Shown: piece after piece, positions 23,729 through 32,069 of the stretch
Layout of the letters: each line of letters starts with the position of its first letter
Numbering within the stretch: position 1 is the first letter of the stretch
Assembly (NCBI GenBank): GCA_947259495.1
Contig: CAMYLV010000001.1
Location: 62,001-126,000 of the forward strand
From: an uncultured Desulfobacterales bacterium
Lineage (GTDB): Bacteria > Desulfobacterota > Desulfobacteria > Desulfobacterales > JAHEIW01
Direction: 5' to 3'
Length of the DNA stretch: 64,000 nucleotides
Made by a program: the position numbers and the translations under genes
Notes under the pieces: model-generated
Seen by the model: only the letters and a program-made list of their open reading frames with translations
The model's database searches: none
Told to the model about the DNA's origin: nothing

Positions 23729-24694
23729 TCATGCTAAATGTTTAGGCGGTTTTCCGATCTTATCCCCCAGTGCGCGTTCACGGTTTTTAACGATCTGAGA
23801 AGCAATTTCAGTAATTGCATTTATTATCCACATGGCGGTCTGGGAGCCCTTAGTATAATTGGCTTCACCGAATGATTGGACCCGGTTTTGCTTTTGCAGG
23901 CTATTAACCTGGGCAAATTCTTTGCTGGATTCGGGTTGATAGACAGCAAAAGTTCTTCCGCCAAAGCGGTTGATCAATGAGAAAACCGGAATATCGCTGG
24001 GTCCATCGGCAATATAAATCATGTTCTGAAACGGCACGCGGCGATCCGCGTCGGGTATCATGGCGTTTACATCAATATCCGGGATTTTGTTGCTGCCCTT
24101 GTTGATTTCAAAAACTGCTCTGGTCTTGGTTGTATTATCCAGCGCATACGCTATTTGAGAGATGATTTTTGCACCTTTTGAAGCTGTTTTTTCACCGTTC
24201 TCCAGATAACCGGGTGGGGGAGCATTCTCCACAAATTCGCACCCCCAAACGCCATCGACATACGGTGCAATTTTACTGCCTAAGATCATCTGCCTTAAAC
24301 CCGTCGAGACGATGTAATGTTCCACCTGAATATCATGTTGTCGATATTCTGTATTTGTTGCCACAAATTGTTTAATTTCTTCAAAAAATTGCGGCAGTCC
24401 CCGGTAGAGCTCAATTTTACTGCCGAGCTTTCTTAATCCAGCATTATTGAGCCCCTTAAACTTGCCTTTGCGGGTATAGGTTAATATATGATTTAAATAC
24501 AGGGTATCCGTTGAAATAAGATCAAGTCCGTTTTTTTGGTAATAGTTGGGCAGTTGCTCAACTTCTTTCCAAAATTTTTTGGGATCGACTTGATACAATT
24601 CAAATATCGGTGCCTGCATGTAGCCAGGACTCAACGTTTTATCAAAGTCCCAGATGCAGGCGATGATATTCTGGAGAAAAAGTTGTTGGGTCAT
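23729..24694 (-). CDS. HAD-superfamily phosphatase-like hydrolase
   Basis: About 321 residues from the ATG at 24694 (AAGGAAAT upstream; frame open to 24715). HAD motif I is seen as CIWDFDKTLSPG with both aspartates, motif II is near YIVSTGLR, and motif IV as IYIADGPSDIPVF. These give a Mg-dependent phosphohydrolase fold with a large cap domain. Substrate cannot be predicted; small-molecule phosphates or phosphoproteins are possible. The protein carries a MAMWIINAITEIA-type hydrophobic C-terminal helix. Transcribed alone. Confidence 0.82.
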   Translation of the reverse strand: MTQQLFLQNIIACIWDFDKTLSPGYMQAPIFELYQVDPKKFWKEVEQLPNYYQKNGLDLISTDTLYLNHILTYTRKGKFKGLNNAGLRKLGSKIELYRGLPQFFEEIKQFVATNTEYRQHDIQVEHYIVSTGLRQMILGSKIAPYVDGVWGCEFVENAPPPGYLENGEKTASKGAKIISQIAYALDNTTKTRAVFEINKGSNKIPDIDVNAMIPDADRRVPFQNMIYIADGPSDIPVFSLINRFGGRTFAVYQPESSKEFAQVNSLQKQNRVQSFGEANYTKGSQTAMWIINAITEIASQIVKNRERALGDKIGKPPKHLA

Positions 24695-24715
24695 ACCGGA
24701 TTTCCTTGCTGGCAA

Positions 24716-25011
24716 TTCGGCCGTCTGATTATCTAATATAAAATTGGTTTCGAATCAAATTATAAATTTAATCGATAGGGTTGCAGGGTCCAAGGTTCAG
24801 CGTGAAGGGGTTGGATAAATCTGAAAGAGATCAGATTTGATCGCGAAAGCCAGGGGCGGGCACTATGAGACCAGAACCATTGAACGATATAACCCAGAAC
24901 CCGGAACCTCTGAACCCTGCAGATGTGAAAGATATTTGCAGGCGGTACATTTTTTGGTATATACTAATCTAAAATTTCAACTAAACCATTTCTTAATTGA
25001 AAGGCGGAGCG
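24716..25011. repeat. Intergenic region with 7-bp-period repeats
   Basis: 296 bases between divergent genes. About 24778-24812 has GGGTTGCAGGGTCCAAGGTTC type repeats and about 24876-24925 has AACCCAGAACCCGGAACC type repeats in the opposite sense. The plus-strand promoter of the next gene should lie in the AT-rich end near 24940-24990, where TTGGTATATACTAATCT (24955-24971) is a near-palindromic -10-like segment. Confidence 0.5.
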
Positions 25012-26325
25012 ATGATCGAAAAAGTCATCATTATGGGGGCGGCCGGTCGAGATTTTCATAATTTCAACGTCTATTTCAAAGACAACGCACGTTACAATGT
25101 TGTCGCCTTTACCGCCGCCCAGATTCCGGATATCGCCGGCCGTCTGTATCCATCTGAGCTTGCCGGCAAGCTCTATCCCGAGGGTATTCCAATCTATCCC
25201 GAAGGCAGCCTTGCCGAGCTGATCCGGAAAAACCAGGTGGATCTGGTGGCCTTTTCCTACAGTGATGTTCCCCATGTGGAAGTCATGCACAAAGCCTCGC
25301 TGGCCATGGCTGAGGGGGCCGATTTCATTTTAATTGGCGCACCCTACACGATGCTTAAATCCCAAAAAACAGTTGTGGCGGTCTGTGCGGTCCGGACGGG
25401 ATGCGGTAAATCCCAGACCACGCGCAAGGTTTGTGAAATCATAAAAAAAATGGAAAAAAAAGTCGTTGTTGTGCGCCACCCGATGCCGTATGGCGACCTC
25501 AGAAAGCAGGTCGTCCAGCGATATTCGACCTATGATGATTTTGAAAAACAGCAGTGCACCATTGAAGAAAGAGAAGAATTCGAGCCGCTGGTTGAGCAGG
25601 GCATCGTGGTATATGCCGGTATCGACTACGGCAAAATTTTAGCCGAAGCTGAGAAAGAAGCCGATGTTATTATCTGGGACGGCGGTAACAACGACACCCC
25701 CTTTTATAAACCGGATTTGCATATCGTGCTTTTTGATCCGCACCGGGCCGGTCATGAGTTGCTGTATTTTCCCGGAGAAACCAATATGATTATGGCGGAT
25801 ATCGCCGTCATCAATAAAGTGGATTCAGCACCGGCACAAAAAGTATGGCAGGTCAGAAAAAATATTGAAGAATATGCCCCCGGTGCACAGATTGTTTTGG
25901 CCGAGTCCTCGTTGGTGGTTAAGCGGCCGGAAATGATCCAGGGCAAACGCGTCCTGGTGATAGAAGACGGTCCGACGCTGACACACGGCGAAATGCCTTT
26001 TGGTGCCGGAATTGTCGCTGCCGAAACATTTGGAGCAGCTGAGATCATTGATCCGCGCCCTTATGCCGTTGGTTCTCTAAATGAAACCTACACCGTTTAT
26101 CCGCATATCGGAAACGTGATACCGGCCATGGGGTACACGCCCGATCAGATCAGCGATCTGGAAAGCACCATCGATAAAGCGGATTGTGACCTGGTCTTAT
26201 TTGCCACCCCGATTCATCTGCCGCTGGTGTTGAATATTAAAAAGCCGACTTTGCGGGTAAGGTATGAGTATCAGGACCACGGCCAGCCGACACTCGAGCA
26301 GCTTATATCCGCATGTTTGAAATGA
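25012..26325 (+). CDS. Cyclic 2,3-diphosphoglycerate synthetase-like GTPase
   Basis: 437 residues from the ATG at 25012 with GGCGGAG just upstream (GTG-like upstream starts rejected). An N-terminal Rossmann-like region (IIMGAAGRDFHNFNVYF) is followed by a P-loop AVRTGCGKSQTTRKV near residue 130 and a GTPase-style NKVD motif (AVINKVDSAP). This is the layout of archaeal cyclic 2,3-diphosphoglycerate synthetase and its bacterial homologues, often found with carbamate kinase, as here (195 bases downstream). In bacteria the true product is not known; the GTPase fold may act on another phosphate ligand. Confidence 0.8.
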   Translation: MIEKVIIMGAAGRDFHNFNVYFKDNARYNVVAFTAAQIPDIAGRLYPSELAGKLYPEGIPIYPEGSLAELIRKNQVDLVAFSYSDVPHVEVMHKASLAMAEGADFILIGAPYTMLKSQKTVVAVCAVRTGCGKSQTTRKVCEIIKKMEKKVVVVRHPMPYGDLRKQVVQRYSTYDDFEKQQCTIEEREEFEPLVEQGIVVYAGIDYGKILAEAEKEADVIIWDGGNNDTPFYKPDLHIVLFDPHRAGHELLYFPGETNMIMADIAVINKVDSAPAQKVWQVRKNIEEYAPGAQIVLAESSLVVKRPEMIQGKRVLVIEDGPTLTHGEMPFGAGIVAAETFGAAEIIDPRPYAVGSLNETYTVYPHIGNVIPAMGYTPDQISDLESTIDKADCDLVLFATPIHLPLVLNIKKPTLRVRYEYQDHGQPTLEQLISACLK

Positions 26326-26519
26326 TTTGATCAAATGGCAGGTGCAGGCAATTCACGTTTCAGAAGACAGAGATCAGCCGGCAGAAGACAGATGACGAAA
26401 GCTGGATGAGAAACACCTTATCTGGCTTCTGTTTTTTGTCCTGCGTCATCTGTTTACTGACATCTGACACCATCTTTAATATGTAAGACGCATATTTCTG
26501 CAAAAGGCAGGAAAAAAAA
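26326..26519. repeat. 7-bp-period repeats with an inverted pair
   Basis: About 26353-26397 holds CAGAAGACAGAGATCAG and GCAGAAGACAGATGACG type repeats, and 26426-26470 carries the same type on the opposite strand (GTCATCTGTTTACTGACATCTG). The two halves can pair. RBS for the next gene (GGCAGGAAAA) ends this gap. Confidence 0.6.
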
Positions 26520-27452
26520 GTGAGAAAAAGCCTAAAGCCGATACTTCTGGTAGCCCTGGGCGGCAATGCACTTATTCGCAAGGGGGAAAAAGGCACTGTG
26601 AACCAGCAATTTAAAAACCTGGTGTTGCCCATTCGACAAATCGCCCGGCTTTCCCAGGATTACAGAATCATTATCACCCACGGTAACGGCCCGCAGGTCG
26701 GCAACCTTTTGCTGCAGCAGGAAAGTTGTGCCGAAGTCCCTAAACTGCCTCTTGAAATTCTGGTCGCCCAAACCCAGGGCCAAATCGGGTACATGATTGA
26801 GTCCACTCTGGACAGTCAACTCATGGATCTGGGGGTTAACGTCAAACCGCTGATCAGCCTGATCACTTACGTGGTAGTCGCTGAAAATGATCCGGCCTTT
26901 TCTGATCCAACCAAACCAATCGGTCCGGTCTACAAATCTAAAAAAGATGCCCCGTCCGGTTATCCGCTCGCAAAAACCGTCAACGGTTACCGGCGTGTGG
27001 TGGTGTCCCCGAAGCCGGTAACGATCATTGAAAAACGCGAAATTAAAAAACTGATCACTGCAGATTTTATCGTCATTTGTTGCGGTGGCGGTGGCATCCC
27101 GGTGGTGCGGGAGGGCAGGGCTTTTCAGGGCGTTGATGCCGTAATCGACAAGGATCTGGCAAGTGCCAGGCTGGCCGAAGAGGTCGGCGTTGATATCTTC
27201 CTGGTGGCGACAGATGTAGCCGGTGTCGCCCTGAATTATGGAACTGTTGATGAATCATTTTTGCGCCACATAAACATCCAATCGGCAACGCAATTGATCG
27301 CCGAAGGCCATTTTGCGGCCGGATCGATGCGTCCCAAAGTTGAAGCTGCGGTTCAGTTTGTTCGTAATGGTGGTAAACGCGCAGTTATCACTTCGATTGA
27401 GGCGATTGAATCGGCCGTCAAAGGGGAGGCGGGCACCGAAATTAAATTATAA
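26520..27452 (+). CDS. arcC: Carbamate kinase
   Basis: 310 residues, GTG start with GGCAGG upstream. Transfers phosphate between carbamoyl phosphate and ADP, making ATP. Motifs are VALGGNALIRKGEKG at the N-terminus, IITHGNGPQVGNLLL (substrate site), IGYMIESTLDSQL, and the C-terminal AGSMRPKVEAAVQFV. No arginine deiminase (arcA) or ornithine carbamoyltransferase gene is adjacent, so the carbamoyl phosphate may come from another degradation route. It ends in TAATG, where the next gene begins. Confidence 0.93.
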   Translation: MRKSLKPILLVALGGNALIRKGEKGTVNQQFKNLVLPIRQIARLSQDYRIIITHGNGPQVGNLLLQQESCAEVPKLPLEILVAQTQGQIGYMIESTLDSQLMDLGVNVKPLISLITYVVVAENDPAFSDPTKPIGPVYKSKKDAPSGYPLAKTVNGYRRVVVSPKPVTIIEKREIKKLITADFIVICCGGGGIPVVREGRAFQGVDAVIDKDLASARLAEEVGVDIFLVATDVAGVALNYGTVDESFLRHINIQSATQLIAEGHFAAGSMRPKVEAAVQFVRNGGKRAVITSIEAIESAVKGEAGTEIKL

Positions 27453-28384
27453 TGGAATTAAAAACAAAATTCAAAATCATGCGGTTTGTTGCCTTCGGCG
27501 CCAGTACGATAGTTGCGCTTCAAATCCTGATTCGCCTAATCACCGGCTCCAGTGTTTGTCTAAACGCCGGGTGCAAAGTTGTTGAAAGTTTGACCGCTAT
27601 ATCGCCTTTATACCTAAATATTTTAGGTTTTATATTTTTTCAGGTGGTCTTCTGGCAGTTGTTCAATCTGAAGTCAAAATCTTTATATGATATTGATCTT
27701 ATTGGACTGGTACTTGTCTCGGGCCTGGTTTTTGATACGGCCCTGATTGCATATCAAATATTTGTTGCGCATATTTTTTGCGGCTACTGCCTGATTATTT
27801 TTGTTTTTGTCATTGTTTTGAATATGCTCTACGGTATGCGTCAGATGGCAATCGGGGTCGCCATTTTATCAGCGATTAGCCTTTCATTTGCTATTTTGAC
27901 CTTCTTTCCAATTGGTGCAAAATCAAAAACCTATTCTTTAAAAAATGCGTCCTACGGGGTAAAATCTTGTTCATCACCGACCAAAGAAATTTACCTGATA
28001 TTTTCTTCTGATTGCAGCCATTGTCAAAAAGTTATTGAGACACTAAACAACTGCAACAGTTGTGATTTATATTTAAACCCGATTGATACCATAAAATCAT
28101 TGAACATTTCCGGGGTTGAACTGAATCAGCAGTTCGCACCCGAGATTAACCGATTGATCCTGAAAGTACTGGCAATCGATAGTGTTCCGGTTTTAGTGGT
28201 GAAGGACGCTGAAAGCTACAGATTCATTAGAGGCGAAAACACCATTATAAACTTTATTCGCCGGGCGTGCTTTACGCATGACGAAGTTTTATACTTTAAC
28301 GAAGCGCCTGTCTCAACCGACCAAGACATTACAGTGATCACTGACAAAGACGAAGAATGTTCGCTGGCGATAGATTGTGATTAA
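27452..28384 (+). CDS. VKOR-family membrane oxidoreductase fused to a thioredoxin-like domain
   Basis: 310 residues. The first ~155 residues form a four-helix membrane domain with VKOR cysteine pairs: Cys36/Cys41 (SVCLNAGC) and the quinone-site CxxC Cys110/Cys113 (IFCGYC). A thioredoxin-like domain follows with FSSDCSHCQKVIE (Cys188/Cys191). In VKOR-Trx fusions electrons pass from substrate thiols through the Trx CxxC and VKOR cysteines to a quinone, forming disulfides in exported proteins. Coupled to arcC by a one-base overlap (TAATG), an unexpected pairing. The C-terminal tail carries CSLAIDCD. Confidence 0.85.
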   Translation: MELKTKFKIMRFVAFGASTIVALQILIRLITGSSVCLNAGCKVVESLTAISPLYLNILGFIFFQVVFWQLFNLKSKSLYDIDLIGLVLVSGLVFDTALIAYQIFVAHIFCGYCLIIFVFVIVLNMLYGMRQMAIGVAILSAISLSFAILTFFPIGAKSKTYSLKNASYGVKSCSSPTKEIYLIFSSDCSHCQKVIETLNNCNSCDLYLNPIDTIKSLNISGVELNQQFAPEINRLILKVLAIDSVPVLVVKDAESYRFIRGENTIINFIRRACFTHDEVLYFNEAPVSTDQDITVITDKDEECSLAIDCD

Positions 28385-28623
28385 GGTCATATTCCTCTTG
28401 ATCGTAAAATGCGGCGATGAAATCAAAATGATCCATAACAAATACTTCAATCCAGGCCGCACATACTTTTAATTATGATAATATTTTGCAAACTGCAATA
28501 TGGGATTGATTTTTAGGGTCGGCTATATTAAAATTTTTACAGGTCCAGCAGTGGTATACCCACAGCGTCTGTCTGAGGTCGATTAGCGCTAAATGCCTGG
28601 AAGCGGCAGCAAGGGTAAGAAGC

Positions 28624-29142
28624 ATGGAGCACTCTATGACACATTGCATTTTGCTTAATGCAGATTATACGTTTCTGAATGTTGTTCATTGGAAACGTGC
28701 AATCTGTTTGCAGGCCAAAGGTAAGGTTGAGGTATTAAAAAATTCCGCCAAAACTGTGAGAAGTTCCAGCGGCGCTATTTTCGAAGTTCCGGCCGTTATG
28801 CGCTTGATCAAGCTTATCCGCACCATTTACCGAACAGGAGTTGCCTTTTGCAAAAAGAACGTTTTTATCAGAGATGGATTTAAATGTGCTTATTGCGGTG
28901 CCAAGAAGCTCCGTCTTACCATTGATCATATTATTCCAAAATCCAGAGGCGGCAAGTCCACTTTTGAAAATTGTGTGGCGGCCTGCAAGCCGTGCAATAT
29001 TAAAAAGGGTCATCAGACACCCAGAGAAGCAAGTATGTTTCTCAATGTGAGGCCCGTCCAGCCGACCATTTCCGAATTTTTAAGATTAAAACTCCAAAAA
29101 CTCGGCATTAATGATCTTTTAAGAGATTTGGGTGTTTATTAG
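28624..29142 (+). CDS. HNH endonuclease-family protein
   Basis: 172 residues. The C-terminal half contains a complete HNH domain: RDGFKCAYCGAKK, LTIDHIIPKSRGGKS, ENCVAACKPCNIKKG, with four zinc cysteines and the DHI histidine. The N-terminal part resembles free-standing HNH proteins common in bacteria (NADYTFLNVVHWKRAICL), not a phage or intron-homing enzyme. Cellular role is not known; many are thought to nick or cleave DNA. An ATG four codons later (28636) is also possible. Flanked by unrelated genes, with no intein or intron visible. Confidence 0.85.
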   Translation: MEHSMTHCILLNADYTFLNVVHWKRAICLQAKGKVEVLKNSAKTVRSSSGAIFEVPAVMRLIKLIRTIYRTGVAFCKKNVFIRDGFKCAYCGAKKLRLTIDHIIPKSRGGKSTFENCVAACKPCNIKKGHQTPREASMFLNVRPVQPTISEFLRLKLQKLGINDLLRDLGVY

Positions 29143-29218
29143 GAGCAAAGCTTACAGCGAATTCGGCCAACACTCATATTTAACCTCCCCCCAAATAAAG
29201 ATCTGGTTTGTATATGTG

Positions 29219-29239
29219 ACCCGTCTGATTCAGACAGGT
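29219..29239. promoter_or_regulatory. 21-bp palindrome upstream of the UDP-glucose dehydrogenase gene
   Basis: ACCCGTCTGATTCAGACAGGT is nearly a perfect inverted repeat (ACC-GTCTGA-T-TCAGAC-GGT). It ends 27 bases before the ATG and is followed by TTTTAAT. It could be a regulator operator or a short terminator for the HNH gene; the one-base centre and few Ts favour an operator. Confidence 0.5.
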
Positions 29240-29266
29240 TTTAATGAAATGAGATAAGAGGTGAAA

Positions 29267-30646
29267 ATGAAACTTATTGTCGCGGGAACCGGTTATGTCG
29301 GACTTGTACAGGCAGCCGTCTGTTCGGAATACGGTCATGAAGTATACGCGTATGATGTTGATAAAGCCAAAATTGACGCATTTTCCACAGGGCGGCCTGA
29401 TGAAATCGAAAAATTTGTCATGGAGCCTGGTTTATCCAATATTATACGTGAAACGCACGGCAAATCACTGTTTTTTTCCAATGATTTGAAGGCCATTATA
29501 GAAGGTACGGACGCCATTTTTTTATGCCTGCCGACACCTTCCAATTTGGATGGCTCTACGAATCTTACCTATTTTGATGCCGCGGCCGAGCAAATAGCTG
29601 AGATTCTGGCGGGAAGAGAAGATAGGCGTCGCATCGTACTGGTCAGCAAAAGTACGGTGCCGATTGAAACCGCCCGGCGCCTGGAAGGCATTATGAAAAG
29701 CCACAGTGTGGAAAATTTTGGCGTGGCCTCCAATCCTGAATTTTTGGCGGAAGGAACCGCTGTGACTCAGGCCCGCAGGCCGGATCGCGTGGTGGTGGGC
29801 TGTGACCATGAAGAAGACTTTAAAATACTTCGCCGCGTCTACTCACAATTTGTACATCACGTTCGCATCAAATATATTGAAACGACACCCGAAACTGCCG
29901 AAGCGATCAAATATGTCGCCAACACGATGCTGCTGACCTATATTTCTTTCTGGAACGGAGTCGGCGCAAAGCTCGGCGAAAAAATCGCAAATGTAAATAT
30001 TGACGACCTTCGACTGGGTGTCACAGCTGACGACAGAATCAGCACCTGGGGATCTTTTGTGAGCAATGGAGCCGGGGGAAGCTGTTTCGGCAAAGATATT
30101 GCCTCTTTAATTTATCAGCTGCGGAGAATGAATGTCAGCACCAAGATGCTCGAGGCTTCTTTTGAGGTCAACGAGTATCAGAAAGTGTATCTGGTTGATC
30201 GCGCCATCAATGAGGCCGATTTTAAATTTAATAATAAAAAAGTCGCCGTGTTGGGCCTGGCGTTCAAAAAACACACCAATGACATGCGCGATGCTTCATC
30301 CATTAAAGTCGTTGAGGCTTTGCTCAGCAAAGGCGTATCCCGAATCAATGCATATGATCCATTGGCCAATGAATCTGCCCGGGCAGAGTTTGACCCTTCT
30401 CAAAATGTTTTATTTGAAAAAATAAAATATTTTGAATCGGCCAAAGACGCTATTGAGGGGACCCAAGCCCTTTTTATTTCTTCAGACTGCGAGGAATTCC
30501 GCGGGTTTTCACGGACTGTTGAAGATACGGTCAAACCACCCTATCTGATCATGGACGGGCGTCGGATGATTCCGGATTACGATGAACTTGTATCAAAGAA
30601 TTACACCTATCTGGCTGTCGGCTCCGTTGTGATGCAGCCGGCCTGA
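29267..30646 (+). CDS. ugd: UDP-glucose/GDP-mannose dehydrogenase family protein (UDP-glucose 6-dehydrogenase)
   Basis: 459 residues from the ATG at 29267 (AAGAGGTG upstream, better than GTG 29261). The NAD fold begins IVAGTGYVGLVQAAVCSEYG; the catalytic cysteine is in GAGGSCFGKDIASL; the central helix has ETAEAIKYVANTMLLTYISFWN; the C-terminal UDP-binding domain contains LGLAFKKHTNDMRDASS. It oxidises UDP-glucose to UDP-glucuronate for exopolysaccharide or LPS. RmlA follows 175 bases downstream, separated by a repeat, so this looks like a surface-polysaccharide locus. Confidence 0.92.
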   Translation: MKLIVAGTGYVGLVQAAVCSEYGHEVYAYDVDKAKIDAFSTGRPDEIEKFVMEPGLSNIIRETHGKSLFFSNDLKAIIEGTDAIFLCLPTPSNLDGSTNLTYFDAAAEQIAEILAGREDRRRIVLVSKSTVPIETARRLEGIMKSHSVENFGVASNPEFLAEGTAVTQARRPDRVVVGCDHEEDFKILRRVYSQFVHHVRIKYIETTPETAEAIKYVANTMLLTYISFWNGVGAKLGEKIANVNIDDLRLGVTADDRISTWGSFVSNGAGGSCFGKDIASLIYQLRRMNVSTKMLEASFEVNEYQKVYLVDRAINEADFKFNNKKVAVLGLAFKKHTNDMRDASSIKVVEALLSKGVSRINAYDPLANESARAEFDPSQNVLFEKIKYFESAKDAIEGTQALFISSDCEEFRGFSRTVEDTVKPPYLIMDGRRMIPDYDELVSKNYTYLAVGSVVMQPA

Positions 30647-30720
30647 AGTATTTGCGGATATCTTGAAAAATGCGAGGCACCATGATGCGAAAGCCACGTC
30701 TATTGGTGTTATGATGTAGT

Positions 30721-30799
30721 ACCTTAATCTTGCATGAAAATTAATGATATGAAAGCCTCCGACTTGTCCGCCCCTGGAGGGCTCGTGCAAGATTCAGGT
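30721..30799 (+). repeat. 79-bp inverted-repeat element, copy R2
   Basis: Same length, orientation and order as 6787-6865, with only a few substitutions. Left end ACCTTAATCTTGCA, right end TGCAAGATTCAGGT. It lies between ugd and rmlA and falsely extends the rmlA reading frame upstream. Confidence 0.9.
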
Positions 30800-30820
30800 A
30801 GTAACAGACAGGAATTTGGC

Positions 30821-31705
30821 ATGATGAAAGGCATAATTTTAGCAGGTGGTTCCGGATCCAGACTGTTTCCCATCACCCGGGGGGTCAGCAAACAGCTGTT
30901 GCCGGTTTATGACAAGCCCATGATATATTATCCCCTGTCCGTGCTGATGCAGGCAGGCATAAAAGAGATTCTGGTGATTTCGACCCCGCAAGATTTGCCC
31001 ATTTTTAAAAGAATTTTAAATGATGGTTCCCAGCTCGGTCTGTCCTTTACTTTCAAAGAGCAACTGCGCCCGGAAGGACTTGCTCAGGCTTTCATCATCG
31101 GTGAGGAATTTATTGGAGGTGACGACGTGGCCCTCATTCTCGGCGACAATATTTTTTACGGGCCCAATTTGTCGACAATTTTGCACAAAGCGGTCCGGCT
31201 TAAAGACGGCGGATTGATTTTCGGATATCTGGTTAAGGACCCCCAACGCTATGGCGTTGTGGATTTTGATGCGAGCGGCAAAGTCATCGGAATCGAGGAA
31301 AAGCCCACAAGGCCAAAATCCAATTATGCCGTGCCCGGGCTGTATTTTTATGACAATCATGTTATTGACATTGCCAAAAGCCTCAAACCTTCCAAGCGCG
31401 GCGAGCTTGAGATTACCGATATTAACATGGCGTATCTGCATCAGGGGAGTCTCAGAGTTGAGCTTCTGGGGCGCGGATATGCCTGGCTGGACACCGGAAC
31501 CCATGAAGCGCTGCAACAGGCGGCAAGTTACGTTCAGGCCATCCAGGAACGACAGGGGCTTAAAATCGCCTGCGTCGAGGAGCTAGCCTATCGCCTGGGT
31601 TATATTGGCAAAGATCAGCTTAAAAATCTGGCAGACGATATGACGCAAAATGACTATGGGCGCTATTTACTGGATATCGCAAATGATGCTGAGAACCGGA
31701 TGTAG
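30821..31705 (+). CDS. rmlA: Glucose-1-phosphate thymidylyltransferase RmlA
   Basis: 294 residues from the tandem ATG at 30821/30824 after ACAGGAAT; the longer frame from 30734 lies inside the R2 repeat. Joins dTTP and glucose-1-phosphate to dTDP-glucose, the first step to dTDP-rhamnose. Signature [17 protein letters not shown] at the N-terminus, [27 protein letters not shown], and [17 protein letters not shown]. The rest of the rml genes are not adjacent in this window. Confidence 0.95.
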   Translation: MMKGIILAGGSGSRLFPITRGVSKQLLPVYDKPMIYYPLSVLMQAGIKEILVISTPQDLPIFKRILNDGSQLGLSFTFKEQLRPEGLAQAFIIGEEFIGGDDVALILGDNIFYGPNLSTILHKAVRLKDGGLIFGYLVKDPQRYGVVDFDASGKVIGIEEKPTRPKSNYAVPGLYFYDNHVIDIAKSLKPSKRGELEITDINMAYLHQGSLRVELLGRGYAWLDTGTHEALQQAASYVQAIQERQGLKIACVEELAYRLGYIGKDQLKNLADDMTQNDYGRYLLDIANDAENRM

Positions 31706-31795
31706 TCCGCTAATTGGTCAGCTCCGGTTGTACTGCTTCAACATGCCGCAGCCGATTTCAGCGACAATCCCCACCTAAGATTTTGATCCTCACCC

Positions 31796-31972
31796 AAACC
31801 GCAATTCCTCTATTGGGTGTTTTTAATCCGGGTGCTTTGCACCCGTTTACACCCGCACCAATTAAGGCACTGCCGTGCCTTTGTTTTTTCCCGCCGCCGG
31901 CGGAAAAATTCAAGCCACTCGCTCTGCGGGTGGTCGGTGACTCGAAACATTATTATGAAAAGCGGTATAATC
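31796..31972 (-). repeat. Multi-hairpin repeat element, truncated copy C
   Basis: Reverse orientation relative to copies A and B. Reading the minus strand: GATTATACCGCTTTTCATAATAATG left end, then the same hairpins (GGGTG, AAGGCAC, CCCGG) up to GGAATTGCGG; the terminal TATAGTGGTTGT palindrome is missing. It fills the gap between rmlA and ileS. Confidence 0.85.
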
Positions 31973-32002
31973 CAATTGGATATCACTGCAAATGGTATTT
32001 TC

Positions 32003-32031
32003 TTGACAGGATTTTGTAATCCAAGTAAAAA
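32003..32031 (+). promoter_or_regulatory. Candidate promoter of ileS operon
   Basis: TTGACA at 32003-32008, a 17-base spacer, then TAAAAA (four of six matches). The RBS GGAGG and ileS ATG are at 32059-32070. Confidence 0.45.
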
Positions 32032-32069
32032 CTCTAGTTTAATCTTAAAATTCGAGTCTGGAGGAATGA

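Noticed and set aside
28624-29142. Group I intron or intein homing endonuclease
   Set aside because: The HNH protein is free-standing with its own RBS and no split host gene on either side.
30734-30820. N-terminal extension of RmlA
   Set aside because: It is encoded by repeat R2; RmlA families begin at [12 protein letters not shown], and RBS AGGAAT precedes ATG 30821.
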